NCBI GenBank assembly: GCA_902702965.1
Contig: CACRXP010000091.1
Location: forward strand, 281,209-345,208
DNA from: Spirometra erinaceieuropaei
Lineage: Eukaryota > Platyhelminthes > Cestoda > Diphyllobothriidea > Diphyllobothriidae
DNA length: 64,000 bases
Direction: 5' to 3'
This document shows positions 21,093 through 32,856 of this stretch, piece by piece. Position 1 is the stretch's first letter, and the number at the start of each line of letters is the position of its first letter. Under the pieces are notes generated by a model. That model made no database searches and had not been told where the DNA came from. It was given only the letters and a program-made list of their open reading frames with translations. The position numbers and the translations under genes were made by a program.

Positions 21093-22745
21093 CTAATGTG
21101 TTTCGAACGGCAATGCTATTGTCGACGGTATTTTAAAAAAATTTGGAGGCGGATATGTATGCTGTGAATTAATGACACTTGGAGAATAAGTACCAGTTAA
21201 TTTAGAGTTATTGACGTACGGGGAGTCAACAAGAGAAGGCTGAGTATGAGACCTAAAGGATGTGGGGATATAGTTTTCAAACATTGGAATGCTAGGGGAG
21301 TTAGAACATGGATAGAATTGTTGGTAGTTAAATAGTGGAGGAAGGGGAGGAGGAGGGCGGCTAGAAGGAAAGAAGGGGCTAATGGGTGAGGGTAGGCCAC
21401 TAAAAGAATGAAATGGTGGGAAACCAGGTCTAGGTTGGAAGTCAAAGTAGATAGGTTGACGTACCTGAGAGCAATCGGCCTTAAGTTTTGGGAAGCCTGA
21501 ACTAGGTTGGGGCATAAATGATTTAGGGCAATTCATGTATGAATTATTTGTTGGATATGTAGTAGGGCTTTGATAAGTAACCGGTACGCAGGACAGAGAA
21601 TTATTCGGGGATATAATTGGAGCTGCGGGGTTTGTTGACGTGCTGGGCTGAACAGACTTGTTAGATCTAAGAGAAGGCGTCGTACCCCTAAATGGAACTG
21701 TACTACCTATCTTTTGGGTCGGAGTCTGATTCAATTTTCGAGTCTCACCGTTCTGACGCCAAGCCACGGGTGACTTAACTGTAGACCTTACAGCACCCAG
21801 TTGGACAAGAGAAGTTATCGGTCTAGCCGATGTAGACGGATTTTCATGTGTCTCAGCGTGACTATCCGGAGGATACGAAACGACAAATGGGGCTGCTGCT
21901 GCAGCTAGTTCAGGGGCAGGCAAATGCGTCAAGTGGTTCGAGTGAGATGGAGATGTCGGAGAAAGAGGAAGGAGGGAGTCAGATGTCGCAGGAGTAGGAG
22001 AAGCTGAATCCTTACGGTCACTAGTATTATGACCGAGTTGGGGAGCATTAGACTGAGAAGCAGTGGGTTTACGAGAGAATAGAGACCCGATTCTACGCTC
22101 CATAGGAGAAAGATCATGACAAAGGAAGAATTTTGCCTTTTCTAGGTACGCAGTGACACGCTCTCGATGAGTAAAGATTGTGTCAACCTCAATTGATGAA
22201 AAAAATTTGACCAAGATGGGTGGATTTGTACTACGGGAGGACAAGCGTTTGGCATCAGCTATTTTATAGTTGAAACCGCATGATTTGAATTGAATTGAAT
22301 CGAATGAATACAGGAAATTGGTCGCAACATCAATTGGCCAAGCAGATCGAGGAACATTTTTAACGGGAAGTTGTAAGAACGCTTCTGTCTATCACTAGAT
22401 TCACTGGCGATCAGGTGAACAAGTGAGTCGAGACGCCTACATTATTCAGAGGGAATATCGGAGATGTTCCCGTCGAATAAATGTCCAAGAATTGTCAGCA
22501 AAGAGCCAAACTTTAGCATTAAGTCATTGCAGTGGTCAAGTGCAGACAGATTAAGCTGCCGACCAATTACAACGGGTGACTACTGACTAGTAATACCATC
22601 TGACTTAGATTTAGGTAAAGCTTCTGACTTACGTTTAGTTAGGCCATGTTTACTTACAAGAGCCGAGAGCTTACGTCGACCAGTGACTTTTGGTCTCATC
22701 TTGTCTCGAGGCAATTTGCGATTAAGAAAACTTCTGGCAGACAAG
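21093..22745 (-). pseudogene. Family C ORF1, frameshifted
   Basis: The C-terminal two thirds are open (22,244-21,093): PPILVKFFSSIEVDTIFTHR, a Ser/Pro/Thr-rich low-complexity region, and a Pro-rich tail ending in IPSTIALPFETH. The N-terminal part has lost one A from a run near 22,355 relative to the copy at 53,578-55,253, which shifts the frame. A 24-base insertion sits at 22,281-22,304. The KNVP...RL...FVKLFS pattern resembles the RRM-like region of CR1 ORF1 proteins, but I cannot confirm that fold. Confidence 0.7.
22281..22304 (+). repeat. A-tail micro-insertion in C ORF1
   Basis: Relative to the paralogous copy (about 54,813), this site gained 24 bases, TGATTTGAATTGAATTGAAT then CGAA, flanked by the repeated triplet TGA. 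The sequence is (TTGAA)n, the tail unit of family A, and nothing else of family A is present. It adds eight codons to ORF1 in frame. Confidence 0.65.
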
Positions 22746-22857
22746 TTGACTGAATTTCAGCTAGGGAGTAAGGATGTAAAAATAAATTACAACAGTTAGA
22801 GAGAAATCGGATGCACAAAACGAGAGTTGTAGAGTGCGATTAGTGAACAACGGGCAT

Positions 22858-23413
22858 AGACTAGTAGTCTGGTCGCATCTCCCCCCATGTTCGGATGGAC
22901 TCGGTTGAATGAAACTGACCGCATCTGGGTTCCTATCGGCTTGAGACTGGTTTTCAATTTCGGCACTTATTTTTCTTATTCAAGGCGATACAGGCCAGTC
23001 CTGACCGACCCGCCTACGTACCATTTTATGAAATCCGTTACACAATGCCATATACAGCTGACATCTATTTCGGCCATGTTGATGTCGGGCTTTATTCCAT
23101 TTTGTACCGCCACATGCAGGCCAGTCCTCCCTTTTTTTCTGATGCTATTTTTCTGAGGGGTATTTTTTTTTCTCCTTGTAAATTACTACAATCATTTTTA
23201 AATCTTGCTTTGGAGTTTTTTTTCACCCCTCGTTTTTTTTCATTTTCATTTTGCTTAACGGACTTCTAATCTCAAAAACTATGCATTGCACTTTGTGCAG
23301 ATTTTGCCTACATCGTCTAAAATTTGCATGTAAATTTATTTTTACTTGCTTTGATGGGACCCCGACGGGTCTTTAATAAAATAATTGAATTGAATTGAAT
23401 TGAATTGAATTGA
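22858..23413 (+). repeat. Family A repeat, copy 4 (insertion absent from block I)
   Basis: A partial monomer (GGTCGCATCTCC...CCGCATCTGGGTTCC) is followed by the full 3' domain, the GGGACCCCGACGGGTCTTTA box and (TTGAA)n at about 23,387-23,412. The duplicated block near 55,374 lacks it: that copy reads straight from GGGCATAGACTAG into the CTCAAAAGGAGATGG flank. The 5' junction overlaps the target by ACTAG, so a 5'-truncated copy joined at microhomology is likely. Confidence 0.8.
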
Positions 23414-24090
23414 CTTAAAAGGAGATGGCAGCAGGCAGTTATGAGGGAAGAGGCCTGTATTTAAGGAAATTCAACCAAAAAAACAGGTACTAAAATCGTT
23501 AGGTATCACAGAAAAACCACTTAAAATAATATCCTCCACTCATCTTCAAATTTAAAACCAGCGGCTTACAATATGACTCAAATCCACTGGTTAATTTCAG
23601 GAACCCCTTATCATTTGCTCTTTATACCCCATAGGGTTATATGGGTTTTCGTACATCAAAGGTATGTGGTTTGTGGGCTCTAAGCACCAAGTGCAGGTGT
23701 AAGCGCAGGTCAAGTCCAAAACCATTCAAGAACTGAAAAAAAGTTTCGAAAATCGAATAACACCCCTCGTTGGAGTATAAAATTAAAAAAACGTAATTGT
23801 TTACTGAATGAGGATAGGAATGAATGTTTTCATGCATGTTTCCCATGAGATATAATTCAGTTGGCAAAGGCATTGATACTCAATGAGGAAAAGTCGTGCT
23901 TTTAAAGTAAGCATTTTCACCGAGTGTCTATTCTGTATGCATTCGAAGGGTAGTTCGTTCGAATGTCAAGATTCCAACGATAATTGAATTACTATTATAA
24001 TATATTATTGTGCTTCATGGTGCGTGATTTTACACTCATGTCTGCGTAGTATGGTGGGAACGAAAACGCATTACGGATTTTCGGTTGTAT
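23414..24090. repeat. Region X, copy in block 0
   Basis: A noncoding region shared, with few differences, with 34,995-35,530 and with 55,375-55,764 plus 56,785-57,065. Landmarks are CCACTGGTTAATTTCA, GTTTACTGAATGAGGATAGG and ATTACGGATTTTCGGTT. This copy is uninterrupted across the site where the LTR element sits in the third copy. Similarity ends near 24,090. Confidence 0.75.
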
Positions 24091-25900
24091 ATCATTGATT
24101 AGCCCTCTTAACGCAGGAAGTTCTGTAATAGTAAATAGGGTGTAGAACAATCCCATTATATGTTAGTTGCCTCGGGCGAACGGGTTTTTGAACAGCCTGC
24201 CTTCCGGTAGCCTAAATAAACTTCAGTCCGCGTAAATGTGACCACCGTAGCAGTATAATTATCTTATCTTTGATTTTCGATACCCTTATAAAGTCGCCTA
24301 TATTGTATAAGACATGCGTAAAAGTAATCATTTTTTTATTTATTGAGTAGTAACTTACGCCTTCGTCGATTTTTATACTGGGAAGATGTATATTAGTCGA
24401 TTTCAAGAAATTTCTTTTTTCCTAAATACTTTTGATACGGATCTACCAGTGTACATGCCCTTAGGCTTCCCAAAACTGTACGTTGTACGTATTGCGTGAA
24501 CGACATAAGTAGTATTGTCCTCAAATTATTAAATGAGTATCAGCGGAGACTTATGCAAGTAGGCAGCGGATGTAAGCTATACCGCCAGCTTTGCAAATCA
24601 GTTTAGCAAATGCAGTGATGGGATATTTTTTGAACTGGTTTAACATAGTGTTTGACAATCTCATACGCAGGGAATTCTTTAAAGCTGAAGTATAACCTGT
24701 CCTCAAGTAAAAAATTTGAGAAAGAAACACACGTAATAATTTTTAAGTACGTAAAAGAATGAGTGTGCTTATGTTTGTCGTCTGTGAAATATATGTGAAT
24801 TTAGTTGGACGTTGGTATTCAATAGTAGAATCTCTTGCAACTAATGCAGAGTTTTCTACTTGGAGTGCAGGTTTTGCAGGCTACCGGAAGGACTTTCGTG
24901 GGAGTTTTGAAGTAATTGAAGCAAAGTAGGAGTATACTCCACAGTAATGAATGCTACAAGCTAGCTTACATAATCTGGTTTGAATTGAAACTGTATATCG
25001 GAATTTTGTTAACATTTCAGGAGTTTGCGGGTCTGCAGTACCGCACACGGAGAAAATGAGTAATGTCAATGGACCACTGAAGAGATATCCTCGTAAATGT
25101 AGTGCCGTTCACAAAATCACTGGGAAAGCCATCGTAGTAAAATATGTCCTCGATAGTAAAATGACTAGCCTAGGTGCTACTGCACAGTGTGTTATAAATG
25201 TAAGTCCCGGGTCCACTAAGGAGTATTTGAAGCATAACAACGCGGTCTACAAGGACTCGACGCCCAGAAGAGGCGTGTAGATTATCATATACTCATGTTG
25301 GCAGTCAGTATACTACCCAGCACGTGTTTTGAGTTTAATCGGAACGGAAGAAGGTTTGTTGACGCTGATGAATGGTGCGGAAAGCGACAATCGAAGCTTA
25401 ACACAACGCATAGTACAACCACTGCAAAAGAGACCCTAGGGAAACATGATGCAATAAGAAGAGAACGACGATTAAAATGAAGCAGAAAGGAAGACATAAA
25501 AGAAGAGAGTGGACGGCTTTTAGAAGAGCTGCACTGCCAGGTGGCAGTGTCAAGAACAATCAGATATGGTGGTAGTCCTGCTGCATAGCTCATTGCCCTC
25601 GCAAGCTGCAGTTTTCAATATCATCCAGACTACGGTAGGACGATCAACATACGTATTTCATCATCATCATACCTGCAGAAAGTGTCGCCTGCCGGTTAGG
25701 TAAATGAATTATAAATAAATAATTTTACCGATAGACCGGAGGGGGGTTCCGTTACGGAAAATAAACATATATTGTCAGGCAAATGTTTGGCCAAGTAGGC
25801 AGATTCTGTCTGTTATTCAGTTTTCGGTTGTAGAATAAATAGTGACAGTTAGGTAAAAAAAAGTTTAACCGGATAGTTAGAATTGACAGACGGGTATTGT
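24091..25900. other. No recognisable gene
   Basis: AT-rich DNA with weak, old similarity to the anonymous repeat near 29,030 and 40,850 (around 24,270-24,420). A 74-codon frame at 25,056-25,280 has no recognised motif. I see no coding signal I can defend. Confidence 0.5.
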
Positions 25901-25937
25901 TCCAATGCAAAATTCTAGCTAACATCAGTGTCAAAAA

Positions 25938-26924
25938 GTGTACTTTTATCTGCATGTTTTAGTCTCAATGAGTGGATCGGTGGACCAGATCGGAAAACAC
26001 AAGCATGTGGAACGCAGCTCAGACCACAACCGCATAAAAAGGCATATACGGTCGCCGGCAGTTATTGAGTACTGCCAGGAGAGGCGTATCATCGCGCGGC
26101 AAAAGAACTGCATCTGCGGAGAACGAATGCATGTAGAAGCCTTTTTATAAACCATTAGATGGTGCGGCGTTTCGTTGCCCCAAATGCCAAAAGACGAAAT
26201 CGTTAAGAAATCGGTCTATATTTTGCAATAGTCGGCTTCCAATACCGACAATATTAAGAATTATACTAGGCTTTGTTTGGGGCACACCGGTGACGGAATG
26301 TGCAGATAAGGTTGGTATATCGCGTACAACAGGATTCTTATGGTATGCCGTGTGCAGAAGTGTGTGCTCAAATGCCCTTCGAGGAGACGTTAGGCAAGTG
26401 GGTGATGAGGGTATAGAAGTCGAGATCGACGAAACGTTGGTTAGTCGAAGAAAGTACAACGTCGGTCGTCGAAAACAACAAAACTTGGTAATCGGTATGT
26501 ACGATACCGAACGTAACAGAGCAATTTTTGAACAGGTTATGGATCGAAGCGCGGCATCTCTCACTCAAATCATTTGGAAATGGGTTGTGCCGGGAAGTGT
26601 CATCGTAACGGACGAGTGGAAGGGCCTCTCTCCACTTACGACACTAGGCTACACGCATTTCACGGTAAATCACTCGAAAAATTTCGTCGATCCGACTACA
26701 GGGAAGCACACCAATGCCATTGAGGCATATTGGAGTTGGTTAAAACGAAATCTACGAAGGAGCGGTCCGTGAAAGGGAGCAGTCTATGGGCACATCTGGA
26801 GGAGGTACAGTATCGCCTGTGGTATAGACTAACCCAAATAGGAATTTTGCAGGCATGGGAGACTTTCTTGCAGTACATAGCAGCCGTGCACCTGGTAAAC
26901 GATGGTTGTTGTCTTAGGGCATGA
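25938..26924 (+). pseudogene. Merlin (IS1595/ISXO2-like) DDE transposase, two frameshifts
   Basis: Three overlapping frames make one protein. 25,938-26,150 has SPAVIEYCQERRIIARQKNC and CICGERM (first half of a zinc ribbon). After a shift in the T/A run near 26,140, the next frame has DGAAFRCPKCQKTKSLRNRS (second half), the helical region and EVEIDETLVSRRKYNVGRRK (first Asp). It continues with GSVIVTDEWKGLSPL (second Asp) and HTNAIEAYWSWLKRNLRR (catalytic Glu in the NxIE box). A second shift near 26,755 puts the C-terminus, SSLWAHLEEVQYRLWYR, in 26,730-26,924. The DDE residues are intact but the frame is broken twice. I could not identify the terminal inverted repeats. Confidence 0.85.
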
Positions 26925-28400
26925 GGGAAGAGGCCGCCTGTAGATGGTGGTCTGTAGCCAGACCGTAAGATGTCAGTAGCTGCACATTTCCGCACGTACC
27001 TCATTATCCCCTTGTCGAAAAGCCACGGACAGACGGAGGATATCGGCAGTTAACCATACTCCCCCTGATAGACTATAACGAAATGAACGACCTCGATAGT
27101 AACCCAATTGGAGATGCCTGTCGGTTTCTCGGTAAGCCAGTATGCAACATATAATCCCCGTGCTTTCAGTCTGCTATATACGGAAACTCGTGCCCAAACA
27201 AGAACTGAGGACCGTTGCTATTGTTATGTAAATTTTATCTATGAAACTGTCTACATTATATTTAACGTAAATAATCAATAAAACACCCAGTTCTACGTCT
27301 GTCTGTTCATTGTAGCGTGGTAGGATTCAGTAGGGTCGTGCGTGGAGATGAAAGTGATGGGAGTTTCATAACACACGGAAATCTGCGGATTGGAAACGTG
27401 GCGTGGGCTAAGAAAAGGCTTTCCGTTGTTAGGCGGTGGGAAAGTTTCCACAGCGTGTTTGAAATGTTTACAAAGCTATGTTCGCTCATTGGCAAAAGAG
27501 TTGGTTTGGGAAGCAAATGGACCTAGACGACGTTATTCTTTGGGATCCAACCGCGGTCTAGTCGCGAGTTGCGCTGATGCTATGCAGACGGTAATGTAAG
27601 AGGTTTCCGTTCATGTTGCCGTACCTTGAGATAAGAGAAATACGGTGTAGACAGAGTCGGGAAGTAGGTAAACTAACGGAAAGGTTCGCAAACCGGATTG
27701 ATGGAGGATGGGTGAATGGATGAGGCAAACATTGGGGTAAACTGTGGCCACAACAGGATTTGGAAGATGAAATAATTACACACAGAAGCAGATGACCGGA
27801 ATGAGTCCGAACGGTTCCAACCTCCGTCAGCGTCTTCTGTCGGCAGGATATACGAAGGCTATATGAGCGTAATGCTCGCAAACGTCTTCGCAGACTTTCC
27901 CAACAACCGAGGCCTAAATCAACAGAAGGCCAGTCTACAACATATGTCCCCTTTCCTTCAGCCTGCGGTATGCAGTAGCCCGTGCCCAAACAATGACTGA
28001 GGATTTCTGGTATTTTTTTATATAATTTTTTCTGATGAAACCATGGGGATTCTGTTTGACGTAAATAATCAGTAAAAGAGCAGCTCTGCATCCGACGGTT
28101 CACTTTAGCCCGGTGGACGTAAGCATTGTCATACATGGACATGTAAGGCATAGCAAATCAGTAACGCACTAGAGACTATGGATGGCGAAAAGTGGTGTGG
28201 GATAATAGTAGAGGTTCCGCTGCTAGGCACGCGAATCATTTCCCACAGCGCAAGCATTGCAATAGTTGGAGTACGGGACCGATCACCGGAAATGTTAGAC
28301 ACAATTTCGGAATAGGTTTAGGATTAGTAAAGGTTAGCTGCAGAGTTTGTGATACTGATTGTCGTACGGCATAACCCATAACATTTCTGAGTTGCCTGGA
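26925..28400. repeat. Old imperfect tandem duplication, no recognised gene
   Basis: A sequence of about 350-450 bp at 27,090-27,440 recurs in diverged form at 27,900-28,260, about 820 bp away. Shared landmarks are CTCGTGCCCAAACAA / CCCGTGCCCAAACAA, GACTGAGGA / AACTGAGGA, ACGTAAATAATCA and TTTCCCACAGCG / TTTCCACAGCG. The segment between them (27,440-27,900) is related to 29,221-29,740. None of the frames is recognised. Confidence 0.5.
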
Positions 28401-28439
28401 TATCGACATTTGAGTCTACGTCTTTGTGACCTCCAACAG

Positions 28440-29220
28440 AAAGCGCACTTGGTAAAAAAATGACTACTTAAGCAGCATACACTTTACCTGTCGGTTTGCG
28501 ATGGTTTTATAAAGTCAAATATAACTTACGGGAAACATGCAGAAAAATATGTTTGCTGTCGCCCATTGTGAAGAAAATAACAGTATTTCACATTTAATAC
28601 CCGAAAAAGTGAGTATTTTAGTTTTCGAACAGTTTCCCGACTCCCAACTAATTGTCACGCTGATCGGCCATTGCCTGAATGTTTAGCAATTTCAGTCTAC
28701 CAGGTACATGCTCACCGCATAAGGAAAATAATTTTTTCGACTATGCCTTTAAGACGATAATACACAGAGTTCAGTAAATTTTGCAGTGGATCCGGACTGT
28801 GTTGTGCGTTTCAGGAAGAACATTAGTAAACGGACATATGCGGTCTGGCATACACTGACATCGTACGGTTATAAAAATCTCATAATTAGAAACTTTTCTA
28901 AAACCTAAGTAAATGCTCTTTCTGGCATAAAATATGAAGGTAATGGAATTTCCTGTGAAGTCTGAAAAGAAGGTATCTTTTTGTGCATGGTCTCCATGAA
29001 ATGTAATTGAATTTATAAGACTATCGAAAATCAATAGAAAAAATGCATGTTACTTAAGTAATCATTGTTTTACCTACTGTGGTTTTTGCAGGATGTCAGA
29101 AAGAAGTGTAATCAAAAACCGACGTCCTGACGAATCTGAAGTGTTATAGGATTATGCTGCATGTTAATCAGTATTACAACTCCACCCAAGTAATCCTTCT
29201 TCATCGGAAACGCATTCGAG
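28440..29220. repeat. Diverged copy of an anonymous interspersed repeat
   Basis: Short blocks here (AAAAAAATGACTA, GAAAACATGC-like, ATCGAAAATCAAT.GAAAAAATG, TCATTGTTTTA) align in order with 40,250-40,880 and its duplicate at 60,780-61,400, and partly with 34,050-34,460. The family is old and noncoding, and its boundaries are unclear. Confidence 0.4.
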
Positions 29221-29740
29221 AATTTTGGCAAACATTTCATGAGACCGGTCACACACCGTATGAAGCTGTGTTCACTTGCGATGAAAGAATTGTTATGGAA
29301 GCAAATGGACCCATATGACGTTATTCTTTCGGATGCCAACTTCAGTCTTGTCCCGAGAGGCATAGATGCTATGCGGATGAAAGTACATAAGTTTAAGTTG
29401 ATCATGGCAGTGGACCTGGGGATAAGTGAAGTAAGTTTAAGGCGTTATTTTGAGGTAGTAAAAGGAGTAGAAATGTCAGCAAACCCAATTTATTGGGAAA
29501 TGGATGTGGAGGAGGCAAACGGAGGACGTCAACTTGGGCCACAACATGAATTGGAAGACGAAACACCTACGCGTAGGAACAACGGACAGGAATAAATCAG
29601 AACAATGCCAACCTCCGCCAGTTCCTTCTGTTAGAAGGATATGCGGAGGACATGTAATTGTAATGTATGGCGAAGTACTCACACCTGCGCCACTTGTCGC
29701 GGAAGGGGGGGGGGTAGAGAGCGAACGGAAAACATGACTA
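29221..29740 (+). other. Unrecognised sequence with long frames, related to 27,440-27,900
   Basis: A frame of 118 codons (29,239-29,595; starts MRPVTHRMKLCSLAMKELLW) overlaps one of 77 codons (29,504-29,737). The nucleotide sequence is a diverged duplicate of 27,440-27,900, where the frames are broken (compare SLAKELVWEANGP with SLAMKELLWKQMDP). I do not recognise the product. It may be an old transposon or exon fragment. Confidence 0.35.
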
Positions 29741-30711
29741 ATAGGCCTTTGAAAAAACGTAAGCAGTATGCTTTGCAAGTGCCTGTCTACAATAATTGCT
29801 AATATGAACGAGAAATGTAAGGAAATCCTTGCGACCTAGACAACGGCATGAGGTTTGAGGATGGATTATACTGTCTGCCTTCGTTGGACAGTATGGAAGA
29901 TCCATATTAACCAAGGGAGCGCTAGCTCCGCAGGCAATAAACTGGTTAGTAGTCTTCATTGTCGTAAATAACAGTAGCAGTCTAGTGGGACGAAGTGTAA
30001 TATTAATGTGATTATTTACGAGTAGTAAAGCGGGCCGTGAGCTACGGATTCTTATCTACGCAATGTGACTGACTTTTGTAATCGACACAACCTGAGCCGT
30101 TGGTGGTCTGTGCGGTCAGTGAACACAGGCAGTTCCCCTGATTGCGAATGCCTGGATACATTTGCACGATAAATTTTTATCCACATTATTACACCCGCCT
30201 GTGCCTCTAGATTTAGGTATAATTTGTAATAAGAATGATTAGCAAATGTAGTTTGGAAGGCAGTGAGAATAGATTAGACTATTGGAATGGAAAAGGGTAT
30301 TATAGGTATAAGTAACGACTCTAGAACTCCAACTCTGACATGCATAAAGTTTTAGCTTAAATTGCTGACAACGCATGTAGTCCTGCAAAAAGTTAGCACC
30401 GAAAGGCACAGATTGTAACCTATGTCCCTCGGCCAAGGAACCGCCAACACGATAGGTAAGGCGTAGGAAAGAATACCCTGCCATGTTTAGCAACGCATGC
30501 GAACGTTAATGCGACAGAAGCCACGACCAATACATGAGGTAAGGCTCTGCTACTGCCACCGCAATTACTATTATTTGTATATAAGTATGACTGCGACGGG
30601 ATACGAAGGGTATTAAGGTTGCGTCTCCTGAAACTGGTATATCTAATTTCACAAAAAATAGGAAGGCTATTGCTAGTATTGAACTCACTAGTAATAAGGA
30701 CGGTGTTTTTA
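29741..30711. other. No recognisable gene
   Basis: Frames are short and no motif or repeat is recognised. The last 200 bases begin to show the ACT/AGT triplet bias described for 32,031-32,621. Confidence 0.5.
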
Positions 30712-32030
30712 AATAAATAAATTTTAATTTAATGCCAGTTTACAGGCATTGTCAAGGGAAGGGATTAAACACAAATCCGACCAGCAGTGAAAAAAAATCC
30801 TGAGCTTAAGGCATAAAAATATAGTTGATGGTGGATTTATGGTTTGGAGGGCTCAGGAGAAAAAACTGCTGGCGGTGGTAGAATATCGACCGTCAAAAAG
30901 GGGGGAGGTCGCACGGTATCGGAGATTATCGGACGTCAAATTCCTTTCATGAAGTTGGGGATAGTCAAAGTAGAGGCGTTGAGGAACAGCTGGTGAGACC
31001 GGCCATAGTGTTCAGAGACCACAAACGCCATCGCTACGGTACAGTCGATCAGTAGATTCAGCACCCAAAATTTGTGGGAGCTTTTCTGAATGCAAGAATC
31101 GAGTAATAGTTCTCTTAAATAAAGGATAATTTTGCAGAGTTTTCACACTCATTGGTAGTTTATTCCAAATAGCAATTGCATTTACAGAAAAGAACCGACG
31201 ATATTTAACAGTACGTGTGAGAGGCAGAAATAAGAAGACCTCACGGTGACTGTTACGTCGTGGGTGGATATGATGTCTTAAAGAGGTGAGTGGGTTAAAT
31301 GTGTGATTATATAAGAGTTTAAATAGCAAAAGTAGTCCCTTTTGTAATGTACGGAACCATAAAGGATCGAGGCCTGTAAGCCGGCAACGTTCTTGGTAAG
31401 ACAAATGTCGGTGTTCTGGGGTTAAAATTCTCTTGGTAAAAAAGTGTTGAACGGATTCTATCTTCTTCCGCTCAGTAGCGCGCATGAGGCTAAATGAAAA
31501 CGAACAGTATTCCAGACCATGTCTAACGTACATGTTGAAAAGGCGCATTCTAATGTCCCTAGTTTTAAAATTTCGGAGGATAAACCCGATCGTTCTGCGT
31601 GCTTTGGAGACTATCAAGGCACAGTGCTCCGAGAGATTGAGACTCTTGGAGTATGATATGCCCAGATCCTTTATAACCCTGGGCACATTTATGGAGTGAC
31701 CTTCAATACTTAGTTGAGGTTGGCGGTCGTCGCCAACCACCATGACTGAGCACTTATGCCAGGAAAGAGAAAGGCGCCATGTGCGGCACCACTGGGCGAA
31801 AGCCTGTAGATCGCTCTTTAGGAGCTCAAGCACGATGTCATGATCTGCCGACTTATATTGATATGCAACTTTTAGATCATCGGCATACATGAAAGGCTTA
31901 CCATTCTGAAATAAATCGGGTACATCATTAACGAAAAGGCAAAATAAAAGCGGGCCGAGTACACTACCCTGAATGACTCCACTCCTCACACGTGTGGGGT
32001 TGGAGATGGTATTGGAAATCTTAACTCGTT
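30712..32030 (-). pseudogene. Family D retrotransposon, 5'-truncated inside RT
   Basis: The 3' tail at 30,712-30,730 is (ATTT)n preceded by ATTAAATTAAAAT. The frame 31,989-31,012 is open for 325 codons and covers SGVIQGSVLGPLLFCLFVND, MYADDLKVAYQYK (YADD), KDLGISYSKSLNLSEHCALI, LEYCSFSFSLMRATERKKIE, RTVKYRRFFSVNAIAIWNKL and the terminal SDGVCGL. Nothing upstream of the palm domain remains. The insertion lies in triplet-biased DNA. It is the cleanest RT C-terminal half of family D here and the best control for the micro-insertion at 12,491. Confidence 0.85.
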
Positions 32031-32621
32031 GTCAATGATAATAACGGTAAGCGATTAAGAAAGAAGTCTGCCTGTATGTCCACCGTTGCAATCTACGAAA
32101 TTTAATTATAACTGCCGCAACTGTTACTAATAGTGGCATTTCTATTGCCGCTAATGTTTCCACCTATGTTTATACTACTATTACTGCAAGTAATAGTAGG
32201 GGTACTACACGAGTGATAGTACTACTAAAAAGTACTGTGATAGTGACGGCAGTTATAGTGCGGAGGATCTGAAAACAACCATAAGAAAAATGCACTGCTG
32301 TTGTTATCCGCGGAGGTGATTTCACACAAGCATAGTACAGCTAATAAAAAATTCATACGACTAGTATTATCGACAAAACAAGTACTAATACGAATGAGAC
32401 TGCCGTTGGGGAAATTACTTCGGAGACTACTACTAAGATATGAGAACAAGTGGTAACTATTAACAGTAATACTTCTATTAGAAATTTGGCAACTGGATCT
32501 AATGCAACGGTAATAAATAGAGGTATTGTCGACGTTGATAATATTCTACCAAGAGTACCAGTTTCGCCAACACATTGAATACTTGCGGTACTCCATTTTA
32601 CAGGCGCAGGCTACTGTAAAC
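32031..32621. repeat. Cryptically simple DNA with ACT/AGT triplet bias
   Basis: TACTA, AGTAGT, ACTAC and near variants dominate without forming a clean array, as expected of an old (ACT)n tract scrambled by substitutions. It is noncoding. Similar tracts occur at 35,531-36,130, 39,716-40,080, 41,340-43,100 and in their duplicates. Confidence 0.5.
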
Positions 32622-32633
32622 GGGATTGGGAGT
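32622..32633 (+). repeat. Target-site duplication, left copy
   Basis: GGGATTGGGAGT is repeated exactly at 33,818-33,829, bracketing the Penelope-like element. Confidence 0.75.
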
Positions 32634-32671
32634 CAATAGAAGCGAAGAGACGAGTCCCAGGAAGCAGTCTT

Positions 32672-32856
32672 GAAGACGAAGAAGACACGGTCGCCGGGAC
32701 AAGAGCTTTATTAGCATGACGTTTCGGATTCCTACTCGAGTCCACCATCAGAGGCATAAGAAGATAAGGTTGGTTCATGCGCATGCGGCTGCAGTATGTA
32801 TAGGATGGAGTAGGCATGCTACCGCATACCTATGAATATTCACGGCTCCCTCCCCT
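32672..32856 (-). repeat. Left inverted arm (pseudo-LTR)
   Basis: It aligns along its full length to the reverse complement of 33,627-33,817. Shared blocks are GCCGGGACAAGAGCTTTATT, GACGTTTCGGATTCCTACTC, CATGCGGCTGCAGTAT and GCTACCGCATACCTATGAA. The arms have diverged by roughly a tenth, with small indels. Confidence 0.85.
32709..32760 (-). ncRNA. Hammerhead-ribozyme-like motif, left arm
   Basis: On the minus strand: ATGCCT, then the core-like CTGATGG, a stem II of GGACTC / GAATCC (imperfect) around loop GAGTAG, GAAA, and CGTC followed by ATGC. The canonical core is CTGATGA...GAAA with cleavage after GTC, in the type I arrangement. One core base (A9) is changed and there is an extra T between core and stem II, so activity is doubtful. 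Minimal hammerheads with almost no stem III are known from Penelope-like elements. Confidence 0.45.

Larger units (their letters stand above)
18291..22745 (-). mobile_element. Family C CR1-like retrotransposon, copy in block 0
   Basis: A nearly full-length element on the minus strand: ORF1 (22,745-21,093), EN (21,081 to about 20,200), RT (about 20,190-18,330) and 3' UTR. ORF1 and EN start codons are separated by the same short gap seen in family B. Every ORF carries one or more frameshifts. The whole element, with the neighbouring B and SINE, is repeated at 50,841-55,262. Confidence 0.85.

Noticed and set aside
21929..22117. Short hydrophobic frames read as membrane peptides
   Set aside because: They are alternate frames of the low-complexity part of family C ORF1.
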